A stretch of DNA of 64,000 nt from JANQOH01 sp965201155 (GCA_965201155.1 OZ241752.1:124001-188000), one strand, 5' to 3'; shown: positions 52,534 through 63,484, numbered from the stretch's first letter. Numbers and translations: made by a program. Notes: a model not told the origin generated them from the sequence alone.

Positions 52534-52821
52534 AGCAACGCAGTTCAACCCCTGAAACCTTGCGGGCGCATGCTGCCGGAAAGGTGACAGGACGGGCGAA
52601 TAACCTGTATCGTCCCGTGTACAGACGACGCGCACCCTGCCCTTGACGATTCGAAACATTCAGGCCGAACCCCGCACAACATCCATGATCGACCAGGAAC
52701 AGACAGGCGCAAGAGATTACTGCGCTGATTCCAGGACAGACGCGGCGCCACCAACCATCTCGCGCCGTGTGTCATCCCGTCATTCGCCCCCTGTCACGCC
52801 GACCGCGGAAATTGCTGCACC
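52534..52821. other. Divergent intergenic region between xseA and purD
   Basis: These 288 bases contain the start regions of two diverging genes. No tRNA, riboswitch or hairpin with a T-run was recognised. Short open frames (about 60 codons, 52643-52825, TTG start) show no family features. No confident promoter elements could be picked out. Confidence 0.4.
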
Positions 52822-54093
52822 ATGAATGTGCTGGTGATCGGTTCCGGCGGACGCGAACACGCCCTGTGTTGGGCGATCGCCGCCTCGCCCCTGTGCGACA
52901 AGCTCTATTGCGCGCCGGGGAACGCGGGCATTGCGCAGGAGGCCGAATGCGTCCCTCTCGACATCATGGACTTTCCGGCCGTCATAGCGTGGTGCCGCGC
53001 CCATGCCATTGATCTTGTAGTCGTGGGGCCGGAAGCGCCCCTGGCAGCCGGTATGGCTGATGCGCTTGAAGCAGCGGGAATTGCCTGTTTCGGCCCGAGC
53101 GCCGCTGCTTCCCGACTGGAAAGTTCCAAGGGGTTTGCCAAGGACCTTTGCCGGCGCCGAGGTATTCCCACGCCGGATTTTGCCCGTTTTACCGACTTCG
53201 CCGCCGCGCGCGTTCATGTCCGTGAGGTTGGCGCGCCCATCGTCATCAAGGCGGACGGCCTTGCCGCCGGCAAGGGCGTCACAGTTGCGCAAACGCTCGC
53301 TGAAGCCGAGGCCGCGCTGGACGCCCTCGCCGCCGGCGCGTTCGGCGCGGCCGGGCGGGAAGTGATTGTCGAGCAGTTTCTCGCCGGCGAAGAAGCCAGC
53401 CTGTTTGCTCTGGTGGACGGCAACACTGCCCTGCCCGTTGCCGGCGCCCAGGACCACAAGGCTGTCGGCGACGGCGATACCGGCCCGAATACCGGTGGGA
53501 TGGGGGCGTATTCGCCCGCGCCGGTTCTGGACGATGCGATGACCGAGCGCGCATTGAACGAGATTATTCGTCCCACGGTCGCTGCCATGGCAGAGGAAGG
53601 GACGCCATTTCGCGGCATTCTTTATGCCGGCCTGATGATCACCGACGCCGGCCCGCAATTGCTCGAATACAATGTGCGCTTCGGAGACCCGGAATGTCAG
53701 GTGCTGATGATGCGGCTGCAGTCGGATTTGCTGCCGGCGCTGCTTGCTGCGCGCGACGGAGAACTGGCCAATTTCGACCTGCGCTGGCGCAGTGACGCTG
53801 CACTATGCGTCGTCATGGCGTCCAAGGGTTATCCCGGACAGTACCAAAAAGGAAATATAATAAAAGGGTTAGAAGAGGTTATTGAAGATTCCGTTGCGGT
53901 ATTTCATGCGGGAACAGCGCGTCGCGGAGTGAAACTCGTTTCAGCCGGCGGCCGCGTTCTCGGCGTGACCGCGACCGGCCCGACCATTGCTGCAGCGCAG
54001 GCCGCCGCCTATCGCGCCGTGGACTGTATTGACTGGCCCGAAGGCTTTTGCCGCCGCGATATAGGCTGGCGCGCCGCCGACCGAGACAATTAG
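52822..54093 (+). CDS. purD: Phosphoribosylamine-glycine ligase (GAR synthetase)
   Basis: Second step of purine synthesis: joins glycine to phosphoribosylamine using ATP. The 423-aa ATP-grasp enzyme shows the PurD start MNVLVIGSGGREHALCW, DLVVVGPEAPLAAG, the ATP site VIKADGLAAGKGV, EEASLFAL, DTGPNTGGMGAYSP and GPQLLEYNVRFGDPECQ (Mg ligands). All appear intact. A short AT-rich stretch of codons at about 53845-53891 (including two ATA and one TTA) interrupts the GC-rich coding style without altering the frame. It ends 11 bases from the convergent enolase-superfamily gene. Confidence 0.97.
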   Translation: MNVLVIGSGGREHALCWAIAASPLCDKLYCAPGNAGIAQEAECVPLDIMDFPAVIAWCRAHAIDLVVVGPEAPLAAGMADALEAAGIACFGPSAAASRLESSKGFAKDLCRRRGIPTPDFARFTDFAAARVHVREVGAPIVIKADGLAAGKGVTVAQTLAEAEAALDALAAGAFGAAGREVIVEQFLAGEEASLFALVDGNTALPVAGAQDHKAVGDGDTGPNTGGMGAYSPAPVLDDAMTERALNEIIRPTVAAMAEEGTPFRGILYAGLMITDAGPQLLEYNVRFGDPECQVLMMRLQSDLLPALLAARDGELANFDLRWRSDAALCVVMASKGYPGQYQKGNIIKGLEEVIEDSVAVFHAGTARRGVKLVSAGGRVLGVTATGPTIAAAQAAAYRAVDCIDWPEGFCRRDIGWRAADRDN

Positions 54094-54104
54094 ACGCGAA
54101 TTTT

Positions 54105-55202
54105 CTACATCTGGTAGCGCGCGACCGCCGCCTCGTCCCACGCCAGCCCGACGCCAGGGCAATCCGGTATGTGCACCGCGCCGGAATGGACCGGATAGGG
54201 GTCCTTGAGCACCGGGTTTGCCCAGTCCTGCCATTCCAGCCAGTGCGCGGTTTCAGAAACTCGCAGCAAATGCGCTGAAAACTCAGGATAAAGATGGCTG
54301 GAAAGCTGGATGCCGAAACCGCCCGCGACCGCCGCCGCGCGCAGCCATCCGGTGACGCCGCCGATACGCATCAGGTCCGGCATGGCATAATCACAGGCGC
54401 CGGCAGCGAGCGCTTCGTGCAACGCCCGCGGGCCGTAGAAATTCTCGCCCAGTTGCACAGGTGTTTTCAGATCAGCGGTCAGCCGCGCATGGCCGGCAAT
54501 GTCATTGTAGGGGATCGGCTCCTCGAACCACACCAAGCCCTGTTCGTCCAGTGCGTGGCAGCGATCCAGCGCTCCGCCCAGGGTCTGCCCCTGATTGAAG
54601 TCGGTCATGATGCGGACATCGCTGCCGAGGGCGCGGCGCACCGCGGCGATGGCTTCGAGATCGTCGGCCAGCGCCTCGCGGCCCAGCCGCAGTTTCACCG
54701 CCGTAAATCCTCCCTCCGCCGCCAGTTCCTCGGCTTCGCGCTCATGCCGGTCCAGTGGACTCAGCCACAACCCGTTCGAATTATAGGCAGAAACGGGAGC
54801 GACAGTGCCGCCCAGCAGAGCCGCGAGCGGCATTTCCGCTGCCTGCGCGAGCGCATCCCAGATCGCCATGTCGAGGCCGGCGATGGCGATCATCGCCGCG
54901 CCTTCATAACCGATCAGGCCGAGCATCCTGCGGCCCGAACCCCAGGCATCAACCGGCGCCAGTGGCTTGCCGGTCAGCGGTTCCGCCAGGTCCGACAATG
55001 CCGGCACAAGATAGCGTACCGATTTGGCGATATAGGGTTCGAGGTAGCTGCGACCGACTATTCCCTGATCAGTGGTGACGTCGATTAGGATCAGCGGCCA
55101 GTGCTCATACAGGCCAACCCTGGAAACAACGGGCCGATGTAGCGGAACCAGCACCGGGCGTGCACGAATTCCTGTCAGGATCGGTAATTTTCCTTGCCCC
55201 AT
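54105..55202 (-). CDS. Enolase-superfamily enzyme (mandelate racemase/muconate lactonizing type)
   Basis: A 365-aa enzyme, the second superfamily member in this window. The barrel has the basic residue pair in TAVKLRLGR, metal ligands in IMTDFNQGQ (Asp), LVWFEEPIP (Glu) and VQLGENFYG (Glu), and the histidine in LSSHLYPEFSAHLL. This suits the mandelate racemase group; the substrate is not indicated. ATG 55202 has GGGCGGGAG immediately upstream; an in-frame ATG at 55226 would add eight residues. It is divergent from the amidase gene across 68 bases. Confidence 0.85.
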   Translation of the reverse strand: MGQGKLPILTGIRARPVLVPLHRPVVSRVGLYEHWPLILIDVTTDQGIVGRSYLEPYIAKSVRYLVPALSDLAEPLTGKPLAPVDAWGSGRRMLGLIGYEGAAMIAIAGLDMAIWDALAQAAEMPLAALLGGTVAPVSAYNSNGLWLSPLDRHEREAEELAAEGGFTAVKLRLGREALADDLEAIAAVRRALGSDVRIMTDFNQGQTLGGALDRCHALDEQGLVWFEEPIPYNDIAGHARLTADLKTPVQLGENFYGPRALHEALAAGACDYAMPDLMRIGGVTGWLRAAAVAGGFGIQLSSHLYPEFSAHLLRVSETAHWLEWQDWANPVLKDPYPVHSGAVHIPDCPGVGLAWDEAAVARYQM

Positions 55203-55270
55203 GGCTCCCGCCCTTGTTGGCTGCATCCGCCTTTTCTTATAGTGCCGTGGCCATGGAGGAAAGCTGAATC

Positions 55271-56452
55271 ATGACCGCAACAGATGCCTCGCTTGCGGCC
55301 TTTCGCGTCGCCGTCGATGAGTACGAACCGACCGTGCGCGCCTGGCAGTATCTCGCCCCCGAAATTACGTTGGCCCAGGCGGCCGGCCCGCTAGCCGGCG
55401 AGGTCGTCGGTGTCAAGGATATTATCGACGCGGCCGGCATGCCGTGCACTTGCGGCTCGCCGATCCACGCCGGACGCGTCGCCGCCCGTGATGCCGAGTG
55501 CGTTGGCCGCCTCCGCAATGCTGGCGCGATCATCCCCGGCAAGACCGTCACTACCGAATTTGCCACGTTCAAGCCGCCGGTAACCACCAACCCGCATGAT
55601 TCCGCACGCACCCCCGGTGGATCATCCTCGGGGTCGGCCGCCGCAGTAGCAGCAGGCATGGTGCGTTTCGCCCTCGGCTCGCAGACCGCGGGTTCGGTGA
55701 TCCGCCCGGCGGCGTTTTGCGGTGTTGCCGGATTCAAGCCGACCTTCGGGTTGGTCTCGCTGGCCGGTGTACAGCCCTTGGCAACCAGCCTCGATACGCT
55801 TGGCTGGTTCGCCCGTTCCGCCGCCGATCTGACGCAGTTGGCAACGGTATTCGGGATCGCGGCGGCGGACAGTGCAGCACCCGCGCGCATCGCGCTGTGC
55901 CGGACGCCCGAATGGGAGCAAACGGACGCGGCCACGCGCGACTGGCTCGACGCGGCTCTTGCTGCCTTCGCAGCTGCGGGCGCAGAGACAACCACCCTTA
56001 CCATGACAGCGCCGTTCGACCGCCTGAACGAAGCGCAGAACGACATCATGACCGCCGAGGCGGCGGTGTCCCTTGCCCGTGAACGCGCCGAGCGTGGTGC
56101 ACTGCTGAGCGAAGGATTGCGCAACATGCTGGACCGCGGCGCCCGCATGGCTCCGCAACGGCTTGAGGAAGCGCACGCCCACGCGGCCCGATGCCGCGCC
56201 CGCGAAAGCGACCTGTTCGGTGCTGCCGATCTGCTGCTTACCGCCGCCGCGCCCGGCGAGGCGCCGCCCCGCGAAACCACCGGCGATCCCGTGTTCAACC
56301 GCCCGTGGACGCTGTTGCATGTCCCCTGCGTTACACTGCCGTTCGGCAGCGGCTCCGCTGGTCTGCCGCTCGGCGTGCAACTGGTTGCCCGCCGCGGCGC
56401 GGATGCGGAGCTGCTCTCATGGGCGCGCTGGGCCGAGGCGGCGCTCGCCTGA
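55271..56452 (+). CDS. Amidase signature family hydrolase
   Basis: Hydrolyses amide bonds by a Ser-cisSer-Lys triad. The 393-aa protein shows the lysine in GVKDIIDAAG (about residue 46). The amidase signature GGSSSGSAAAVAAGMVRFALGSQTAGSVIRPAAFCGVAGFKPT contains the cis-serine and nucleophilic serine. It is not a GatA, as it lacks the GatA-specific linker and the gatB/gatC neighbours. The substrate is unknown. GGAGGAAAGC precedes the ATG. The gamma-glutamylcyclotransferase gene follows after eight bases, so the two could process a related amide (inference). Confidence 0.9.
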   Translation: MTATDASLAAFRVAVDEYEPTVRAWQYLAPEITLAQAAGPLAGEVVGVKDIIDAAGMPCTCGSPIHAGRVAARDAECVGRLRNAGAIIPGKTVTTEFATFKPPVTTNPHDSARTPGGSSSGSAAAVAAGMVRFALGSQTAGSVIRPAAFCGVAGFKPTFGLVSLAGVQPLATSLDTLGWFARSAADLTQLATVFGIAAADSAAPARIALCRTPEWEQTDAATRDWLDAALAAFAAAGAETTTLTMTAPFDRLNEAQNDIMTAEAAVSLARERAERGALLSEGLRNMLDRGARMAPQRLEEAHAHAARCRARESDLFGAADLLLTAAAPGEAPPRETTGDPVFNRPWTLLHVPCVTLPFGSGSAGLPLGVQLVARRGADAELLSWARWAEAALA

Positions 56453-56460
56453 GTCTTTGC

Positions 56461-57063
56461 ATGACCGAGTGGGTGTTCGGATATGGCTCGCTGGTCGATG
56501 CGGCCGCGCTGGCGCCGTGGCTCGGGCGCGATCCCTTTGCGCCGGGTGAAGTTGCGCGCTGCCGCCTGCGCGGACACCGTCGCACCTGGAATGTCGCTCG
56601 CGACAACGCTGCAGGCCGCGCCGACAAGCCCCACTATGTGGACCCGGGGACCGGCGAACGGCCGGCATTGTTCGTTGTCGCCGTGAATATCCGCCCGGCG
56701 CCGGGCGCAGCGGTAAACGGATTGGCGTTTCAGGTCATGCGGGCGCAGCGCGACCGCATCGACCGCCGCGAGTTCAATTACGACCGCATCAATGCGGCGG
56801 AGCTCGTCGACCCGCCGCTCGAAGGGCCGGTATGGACCTACCGCGGGTCACAAGCGGCTCACGCCCGTTACCGCGCCGGGGTCGCCGCCGGCCGTGCCGT
56901 GGTATCACGCCGCTATCACCGCATCGTGGAAGGTGCGTTCGCTTCGCTTGGCGAAGCTGCCCTGGCGGAATACCGCGCCAGCACCGATCCTCCCGCGGTG
57001 CCGTTTGCCGACCTCCACCGTACCGACTGGCCGCCTATCCCAACCGCCGGCGGTAAAGGCTGA
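56461..57063 (+). CDS. Gamma-glutamylcyclotransferase-like (GGCT/AIG2-fold) protein
   Basis: A 200-aa protein with the GGCT/AIG2-like fold; related enzymes release 5-oxoproline from gamma-glutamyl compounds. The N-terminal VFGYGSLVDAAAL is the family opening. A following RRTWNVA segment and RREFNYDRI, which may hold the catalytic acid, match the fold. ATG 56461 fits best, because the codons before it do not continue the fold. It sits directly after the amidase. Its 3' end overlaps, tail to tail, the dienelactone hydrolase gene by 29 bases. The substrate is uncertain. Confidence 0.78.
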   Translation: MTEWVFGYGSLVDAAALAPWLGRDPFAPGEVARCRLRGHRRTWNVARDNAAGRADKPHYVDPGTGERPALFVVAVNIRPAPGAAVNGLAFQVMRAQRDRIDRREFNYDRINAAELVDPPLEGPVWTYRGSQAAHARYRAGVAAGRAVVSRRYHRIVEGAFASLGEAALAEYRASTDPPAVPFADLHRTDWPPIPTAGGKG

Positions 57064-57775
57064 TCAACCGTTCCCAGTGGCGCTCGGCGGCCGCACGGTC
57101 GTAGCACCAGCGCTGTGGAAATGCGAAACCGTGATGAACGCTGGGATAGATTTCAATCTCCCCTGCGGCGCCTGAGCGCGAAAAATGCTGGCGCAGTTCG
57201 TCGACCATCGGCAATGGCGCAAGATCGTCATGCTCGGCACATGCGATGTAGAGCTCACCGCGGCCCTGGGCGAACGTCAGATGCGGGCTTTCCTCGGCGT
57301 CGCTGACCAGCCATGTTCCGTAAAACGACGCTGCAGCCGCTATGCGTTCCGGATGGCGCGCCGCTGCGGCCAGCGCATAGGGTCCGCTCATGCAATAGCC
57401 GTGGCAGCCGACAGCGCCGCCGGCGATATCCGGGTCCGCATCGCAAAACGCCATCATGGCGGCGACATCGCGCATAACCGGCGGAATGGTCATTTTCGTA
57501 CGCACTGCGCGCATGCGCTTATGCTCGGCGCTGCCTTCTGTGAGCACCTCCGGCCCGTAGTGCGTGTCGCGCCCTGCCCGGTAGTAGAGATTGGGCAGCA
57601 GCACCGCATAACCCGCCGAAGCCAGACGCCGCGCCATGTCCCTCAGTTCGTCTCGCACGCCCGGTGCGTCCATCAGGAACAGCACAGGCGGATGCGGGCC
57701 GCCGCGTTCGGGCCGACAGAGGAACGTCTCCATCGCCCCGTCCGCCGTCTCGATATCGCATATGTTTTCGATCAC
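57035..57775 (-). CDS. Dienelactone hydrolase family protein
   Basis: A 246-aa alpha/beta hydrolase. The nucleophile is cysteine in VGCHGYCMSGPYALAAA, as in dienelactone hydrolase, with likely aspartate in CAEHDDLAPL and histidine in VHHGFAFPQRWCYD. In chlorocatechol degradation such enzymes open dienelactones, but many members have other ester substrates. The gene overlaps the GGCT-like gene by 29 bases tail to tail and is 86 bases from the acetoacetyl-CoA synthetase gene, on the same strand. Confidence 0.88.
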   Translation of the reverse strand: MIENICDIETADGAMETFLCRPERGGPHPPVLFLMDAPGVRDELRDMARRLASAGYAVLLPNLYYRAGRDTHYGPEVLTEGSAEHKRMRAVRTKMTIPPVMRDVAAMMAFCDADPDIAGGAVGCHGYCMSGPYALAAAARHPERIAAAASFYGTWLVSDAEESPHLTFAQGRGELYIACAEHDDLAPLPMVDELRQHFSRSGAAGEIEIYPSVHHGFAFPQRWCYDRAAAERHWERLISLYRRRLG

Positions 57776-57861
57776 GCCGCGCCCTTCCCCTTACGCCAAG
57801 ATACGTACTTCATGATACACGGAACGGCGGGCGGGCAGTATTCCCATCCTCGGTATGGAGG

Positions 57862-59817
<1,956 letters not shown>

Positions 59818-59885
59818 CCTCTTCGTCCCCGCTTGCTCGGACATCGCCGTGCTCGATACGCCGCAAAACATTGCTATGATACGGC

Positions 59886-60140
59886 ATGGACCGTGAAGCT
59901 GCGGAGAGTATCGCCTTGCGGGCGCTGGCGCACATCCTGTCGGACTCCCTGCACACACGCCGTTTCATGGCGTTGAGCGGGCTCAGCCCGGAGACGATCC
60001 GGCACAACCCCGAAGAACCGGGCCTGCTGGCGGGAGCCCTCGACTATTTCCTGAATCATGAGCCGGATCTGGTGGCGTTTTGCGATACCAGCGGTCTGGC
60101 GCCCGATGCGCCGGCCCGCGCCCGCGCGACGCTACTGTGA
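59886..60140 (+). CDS. DUF3572 family protein
   Basis: An 84-aa protein of the DUF3572 family, largely confined to alphaproteobacteria, with no known function. It is mainly helical, with conserved ALRALAHIL, RFMALSGLSPETIR and GALDYFLNHEPDLVAFC segments. No membrane span or signal is seen. It lies 68 bases from the divergent acetoacetyl-CoA synthetase gene and seven bases before the HAD hydrolase, likely one transcript. Confidence 0.88.
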   Translation: MDREAAESIALRALAHILSDSLHTRRFMALSGLSPETIRHNPEEPGLLAGALDYFLNHEPDLVAFCDTSGLAPDAPARARATLL

Positions 60141-60147
60141 GAAGGTC

Positions 60148-60813
60148 ATGAGCGGCGCGGTTACGGCGCTGGATCAGATCGCCGCCCTTGCACTGGCTGC
60201 CGACCGGCCGCTGATCGTGACCGACGCCGATGAAGTCCTGTTTGCTTTCATGGCGGATTTCGAACCCTGGATCGAAGCCCGTGGGTATTGCTTCGACTGG
60301 TCGTCCTATGCGCTCAACGGCAATATCCGCCGGCGCCGGGACGACGCGGCCGCGGATGTCTCTGAAATCGTGGAACTGCTGGACGGCTTTTTCATCAACT
60401 GCACGGCGAATATGGCGGTGGTTCCGGGCGCCGCCGACGCACTGGCAGCTCTGAGCCAGCGCGCGCAGATCGTAGTGTTGAGCAATGTATCCGACTCTCG
60501 CTACCGGGACCGGCGGCGCGCACTCGTGCATCGCGGCATGGATTATCCACTGGTTACCAACGCCGGACCCAAAGGCCCCGCTGTGAGTGCGCTGGCCGGT
60601 CGGGTTCGCGCGCCGGTGTTCTTCATCGACGATTCCCCGCCGCACCATGAGTCAGTAGCGCGCCACGCCGGCGAGGTGCGGCGCCTGCACATGATCGCCG
60701 ACCCGCGCCTCGCCCGCATGCTATCCCCCGCCAAAGACAGCCATCACCGCGTCGATGACTGGTCGGGCGCGCGCGCCATCATCGAGGCGGAACTCGCGGC
60801 CGCCGGCTATTGA
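60148..60813 (+). CDS. HAD superfamily hydrolase
   Basis: A 221-aa haloacid-dehalogenase-fold protein, probably a phosphatase. Motif I is VTDADEVLF (two aspartates), motif II the serine in VVLSNVSDSR, and motif III/IV the lysine region GPKGPAVSAL with acidic FFIDDSPPHH. All catalytic residues appear present. ATG 60148 has a GAGAAGG site seven bases upstream. It follows DUF3572 and precedes dinB by six bases, all on one strand. The substrate is unknown. Confidence 0.87.
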   Translation: MSGAVTALDQIAALALAADRPLIVTDADEVLFAFMADFEPWIEARGYCFDWSSYALNGNIRRRRDDAAADVSEIVELLDGFFINCTANMAVVPGAADALAALSQRAQIVVLSNVSDSRYRDRRRALVHRGMDYPLVTNAGPKGPAVSALAGRVRAPVFFIDDSPPHHESVARHAGEVRRLHMIADPRLARMLSPAKDSHHRVDDWSGARAIIEAELAAAGY

Positions 60814-60819
60814 GGAGGC

Positions 60820-62034
60820 GTGCGCGACCCGGGTGCCGATGAGGGAAACGTGCTGTGCCGCGACTGCGGGCGGCGCAGCGCAAAAGTCGCGCGCTGTGCA
60901 AGCTGCGGCGGCCCGCGCGTGATAGGTCATGACGAATTGTGGACGCTCGCCGTGGCGCATATCGATTGCGACGCCTTCTATGCGGCGGTGGAAAAGCGCG
61001 ATAATCCGGCGCTGCTGGACAAGCCGGTCATCATCGGGGGCGGACGGCGTGGGGTGGTGAGCACCGCCTGCTATATTGCACGCCTTTATGGCGTGCGTTC
61101 CGCGATGCCGATGTTCAAGGCCCTCGCCGCCTGCCCCGATGCCGTGGTGTTGCCGCCCGACATGGCGCGTTATCAGGCGGTTGGCGGCGAGGTACGCGAA
61201 CTCATGCGCGCCGCCTGCAACCGCGTGCAACCCGTCTCGATCGACGAAGCCTATCTGTCCTTCGAGGCGATGGACGCGGTGGAGGAGGATGAAAGCGCGG
61301 CAGAACGCCTTGTCGCGCTCGCCCGCCGCATTGAACGCACTATCGGTATCACCGTGTCGATCGGGTTGAGCCATAACAAGCTGCTTGCCAAGCTGGCCTC
61401 GGACATGGACAAGCCGCGCGGCTTCTCCGTTGTCGGGCGGGCCGAGACGCGGCGCTTTCTGGCGCCCCTGCCAGTGCGGAAAATCCAGGGCGTGGGCCCT
61501 GCCCTTGCCCGGCGCCTGCAGGGCGACGGAATCAACACGGTGGGCCAATTGCAACAACGCAGCGCATCAGAGCTGATGCGGCGCTATGGCAGCTTCGGGC
61601 TTCAGCTTGCGCGATACGCCCGGGGCGAAGACTCCCGCAAGGTGGAGGCGCGCGGTGCGGTCAAGAGCATATCGGTCGAAACGACCTTTGATGAGGATAT
61701 GGCGGAACCGGCGGCGCTGAACGAGATGCTGGACCGCCTCTGCCTTCGCGTGTCGCAGCGCCTGGCGCAGCGGGCGCTGGCCGGCCGTACAGTGGTACTC
61801 AAGCTGAAAAGCCAGGATTTTCGCACCCGCACACGCTCGGTCACACTGCCTGCGCCGACCGGGCGCGCGGATGCTATCGCAGCCGCCGGCCGCCGTCTGC
61901 TGCAACGTGAGGCCGACGGTACCCGCTACCGCCTGCTCGGAATCGGCGTCGCAAAACTGTGCGCGGTGGGCAAGGCAAACCTGCCGGACATGCTGGATCC
62001 GACGGTGGAGACGGAACCGGCGTCCGAACGATAG
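60820..62034 (+). CDS. dinB: DNA polymerase IV (Y-family)
   Basis: Translesion polymerase. The 404-aa protein has an N-terminal zinc-knot-like segment (LCRDCGRRSAKVARCASCGGPR; four cysteines in two CxxC pairs, residues 12-31), then the polymerase catalytic motifs AHIDCDAFYAAVEKRDNP, VSTACYIARLYGVRSAMPM, PVSIDEAYL and SIGLSHNKLLAKLASDMDKP. The helix-hairpin-helix (KIQGVGPALARRL) and little-finger domain follow. GTG 60820 is the start; the GGAGGC site lies close. No clear LexA box or beta-clamp motif could be confirmed. It ends four bases from the convergent eipB-like gene. Confidence 0.93.
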   Translation: MRDPGADEGNVLCRDCGRRSAKVARCASCGGPRVIGHDELWTLAVAHIDCDAFYAAVEKRDNPALLDKPVIIGGGRRGVVSTACYIARLYGVRSAMPMFKALAACPDAVVLPPDMARYQAVGGEVRELMRAACNRVQPVSIDEAYLSFEAMDAVEEDESAAERLVALARRIERTIGITVSIGLSHNKLLAKLASDMDKPRGFSVVGRAETRRFLAPLPVRKIQGVGPALARRLQGDGINTVGQLQQRSASELMRRYGSFGLQLARYARGEDSRKVEARGAVKSISVETTFDEDMAEPAALNEMLDRLCLRVSQRLAQRALAGRTVVLKLKSQDFRTRTRSVTLPAPTGRADAIAAAGRRLLQREADGTRYRLLGIGVAKLCAVGKANLPDMLDPTVETEPASER

Positions 62035-62038
62035 AGGG

Positions 62039-62881
62039 TCAGCAATCAGGCTTCGCGGACAATGCGACTTCACGCAGCTGGCCGCTCATCGCGAAGTCGC
62101 CGTAATCGAGCAACAGATCGTCGGCGACACCGTTTTCAAAAAGCCGGTAGTTCACTTCGAACTCCGGCTCGGCCACCGACTGGGTCGCCGGGAAGTAGGC
62201 CAGTGATACAGGCCAGGAGCGGAGCGCCGCCAGGTCCTGAAATCCATCCTGATCGCCGCTGGTCAGAGATTGGCTGCCTGCGGGGATTTCGGCGCCGATG
62301 AACGCGGTGACTTCGTGCAGGCTGTCCGGCCCGGAGCCGCTGAAGACGGTGCTGGAGAATACCGGCTGCCCGGCCGCGGCTGCGTCTACCACCCGGGTCA
62401 AATGGGTTGTGGGGAAAAGGGTGTCGGCGGGCAGAGCGAGCGACTGCCCCTCGGGCACGACGAATGTCGCGGACCCTCCGCGCACCGCTCTTCCTGAATA
62501 TTCCTGAAAGGGTTCGTCGCGCGCGGTCCAGCGCATGGTGAAACGCAGATTTTCACCGTCACTGGTCTCGTAGCTTGAGAAATTGATGTCATTGACGATG
62601 CGCTGGCGCTCGACGGTCGAGATTTCCATGCGCATGTCCTGCGCCACGGTCCAGCCCTCGCAGATATCGGCCCATTCCACGATGAACACACCCCTCAGGC
62701 CGATGATGGATGATCCTTCGCGCGCCGACGACAATTTGAGTTCGTAAACCGCTTGGTAGGGCTGCAAATCCGCGGCTTCGGCCGCCATTGTCGTCACCGC
62801 GACGGTGCACACGCAACCGACGGCTTTGCCCCAATCAGCAGCCCTTCGCCAACCCACGGCTCCGCCCCAACCTGTTGTCAT
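62039..62881 (-). CDS. EipB/DUF1849 cell-envelope integrity family protein
   Basis: A 280-aa periplasmic protein of the EipB family, which in Brucella helps maintain the envelope. It begins with a probable signal (GCVCTVAVTTMAAEAADLQPYQ). It has a beta-rich barrel with a cysteine in DICEGWTVAQD and another in the final KPDC, consistent with the conserved disulfide. ATG 62881 gives a reasonable secreted protein; an upstream open frame lies antisense to the RidA gene. It is divergent from the RidA gene by 126 bases and ends next to dinB. Confidence 0.82.
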   Translation of the reverse strand: MTTGWGGAVGWRRAADWGKAVGCVCTVAVTTMAAEAADLQPYQAVYELKLSSAREGSSIIGLRGVFIVEWADICEGWTVAQDMRMEISTVERQRIVNDINFSSYETSDGENLRFTMRWTARDEPFQEYSGRAVRGGSATFVVPEGQSLALPADTLFPTTHLTRVVDAAAAGQPVFSSTVFSGSGPDSLHEVTAFIGAEIPAGSQSLTSGDQDGFQDLAALRSWPVSLAYFPATQSVAEPEFEVNYRLFENGVADDLLLDYGDFAMSGQLREVALSAKPDC

Positions 62882-63007
62882 CTGGCCCGCCTTTCGCTGC
62901 CGATTTCCGTTTGTTATAGTGCGCGCAGGATACCGCCGATACTGTCCGGCGGAAAGGGCCGCTTGCACCGGTCGTGCGGCGCCGCTGTGACATTTCGGGA
63001 GTATGCC

Positions 63008-63484
63008 ATGCCGAATGACGCCGGAACCATCGACGCGCGTCTTGCCGAGCTGGGGGTCAGCCTGCCGGCTCTTGCGGCGCCGGCGGCAAATTATGTGCCG
63101 TTCATCGTCAGCGGCAATCTGGTGTTCGTTGCCGGACAGATCACTTTCGACAATGGCGCCGTGCGCTATGTCGGCAAGGTTGGCGAGGAGTTCAGCGTTG
63201 AGGAAGGCCAGGCCGCCGCACGCCTGTGCGCCTTGAATCTTGTTGCCCAGGTCAAGGTCGCGTGCGGCGGCGATCTCGACCGCGTGGTCCGGTGCGTCAA
63301 GCTGGGCGTTTTCATCAACGCCCCGCCGTCCTTCACCCGACAGCCGGAAGTGGCCAACGGCGCCTCGGACCTCATGGTCGATATATTCGGTGAGGCCGGA
63401 CGCCATGCACGATTTGCCGTGGGCGCAGGGTCGCTGCCGCGCGGCGTCGCCGTCGAAGTCGACGGCATCTTTGAAATCCGCTGA
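63008..63484 (+). CDS. RidA/YjgF family protein
   Basis: A 158-aa Rid-family protein of the longer clade (LAELGVSLPALAAPAANYVPFIVSGNLVFVAGQI). The FTRQPEVANGASDLMVDIFGEAGRHARFAVG stretch is typical. Canonical RidA deaminates reactive enamine/imine intermediates using an arginine; here that position is near AGRHARFAVG, but this clade's catalysis is less certain. ATG 63008 suits the family. It is followed after 18 bases by a class III aminotransferase, a reasonable partner because PLP enzymes make reactive intermediates (inference). Confidence 0.86.
   Translation: MPNDAGTIDARLAELGVSLPALAAPAANYVPFIVSGNLVFVAGQITFDNGAVRYVGKVGEEFSVEEGQAAARLCALNLVAQVKVACGGDLDRVVRCVKLGVFINAPPSFTRQPEVANGASDLMVDIFGEAGRHARFAVGAGSLPRGVAVEVDGIFEIR

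Noticed and set aside
55237..56634. A 465-codon minus-strand frame opposite the amidase
   Set aside because: The amidase has complete catalytic motifs; the antisense frame is Ala/Arg/Ser-rich with no features.
60084..60096. A 13-base match (GATACCAGCGGTC) with the left end of the candidate insertion at 40826
   Set aside because: Matches of this length are expected by chance between two places in 64 kb of skewed sequence; this one lies in the DUF3572 coding region and has no other shared structure.
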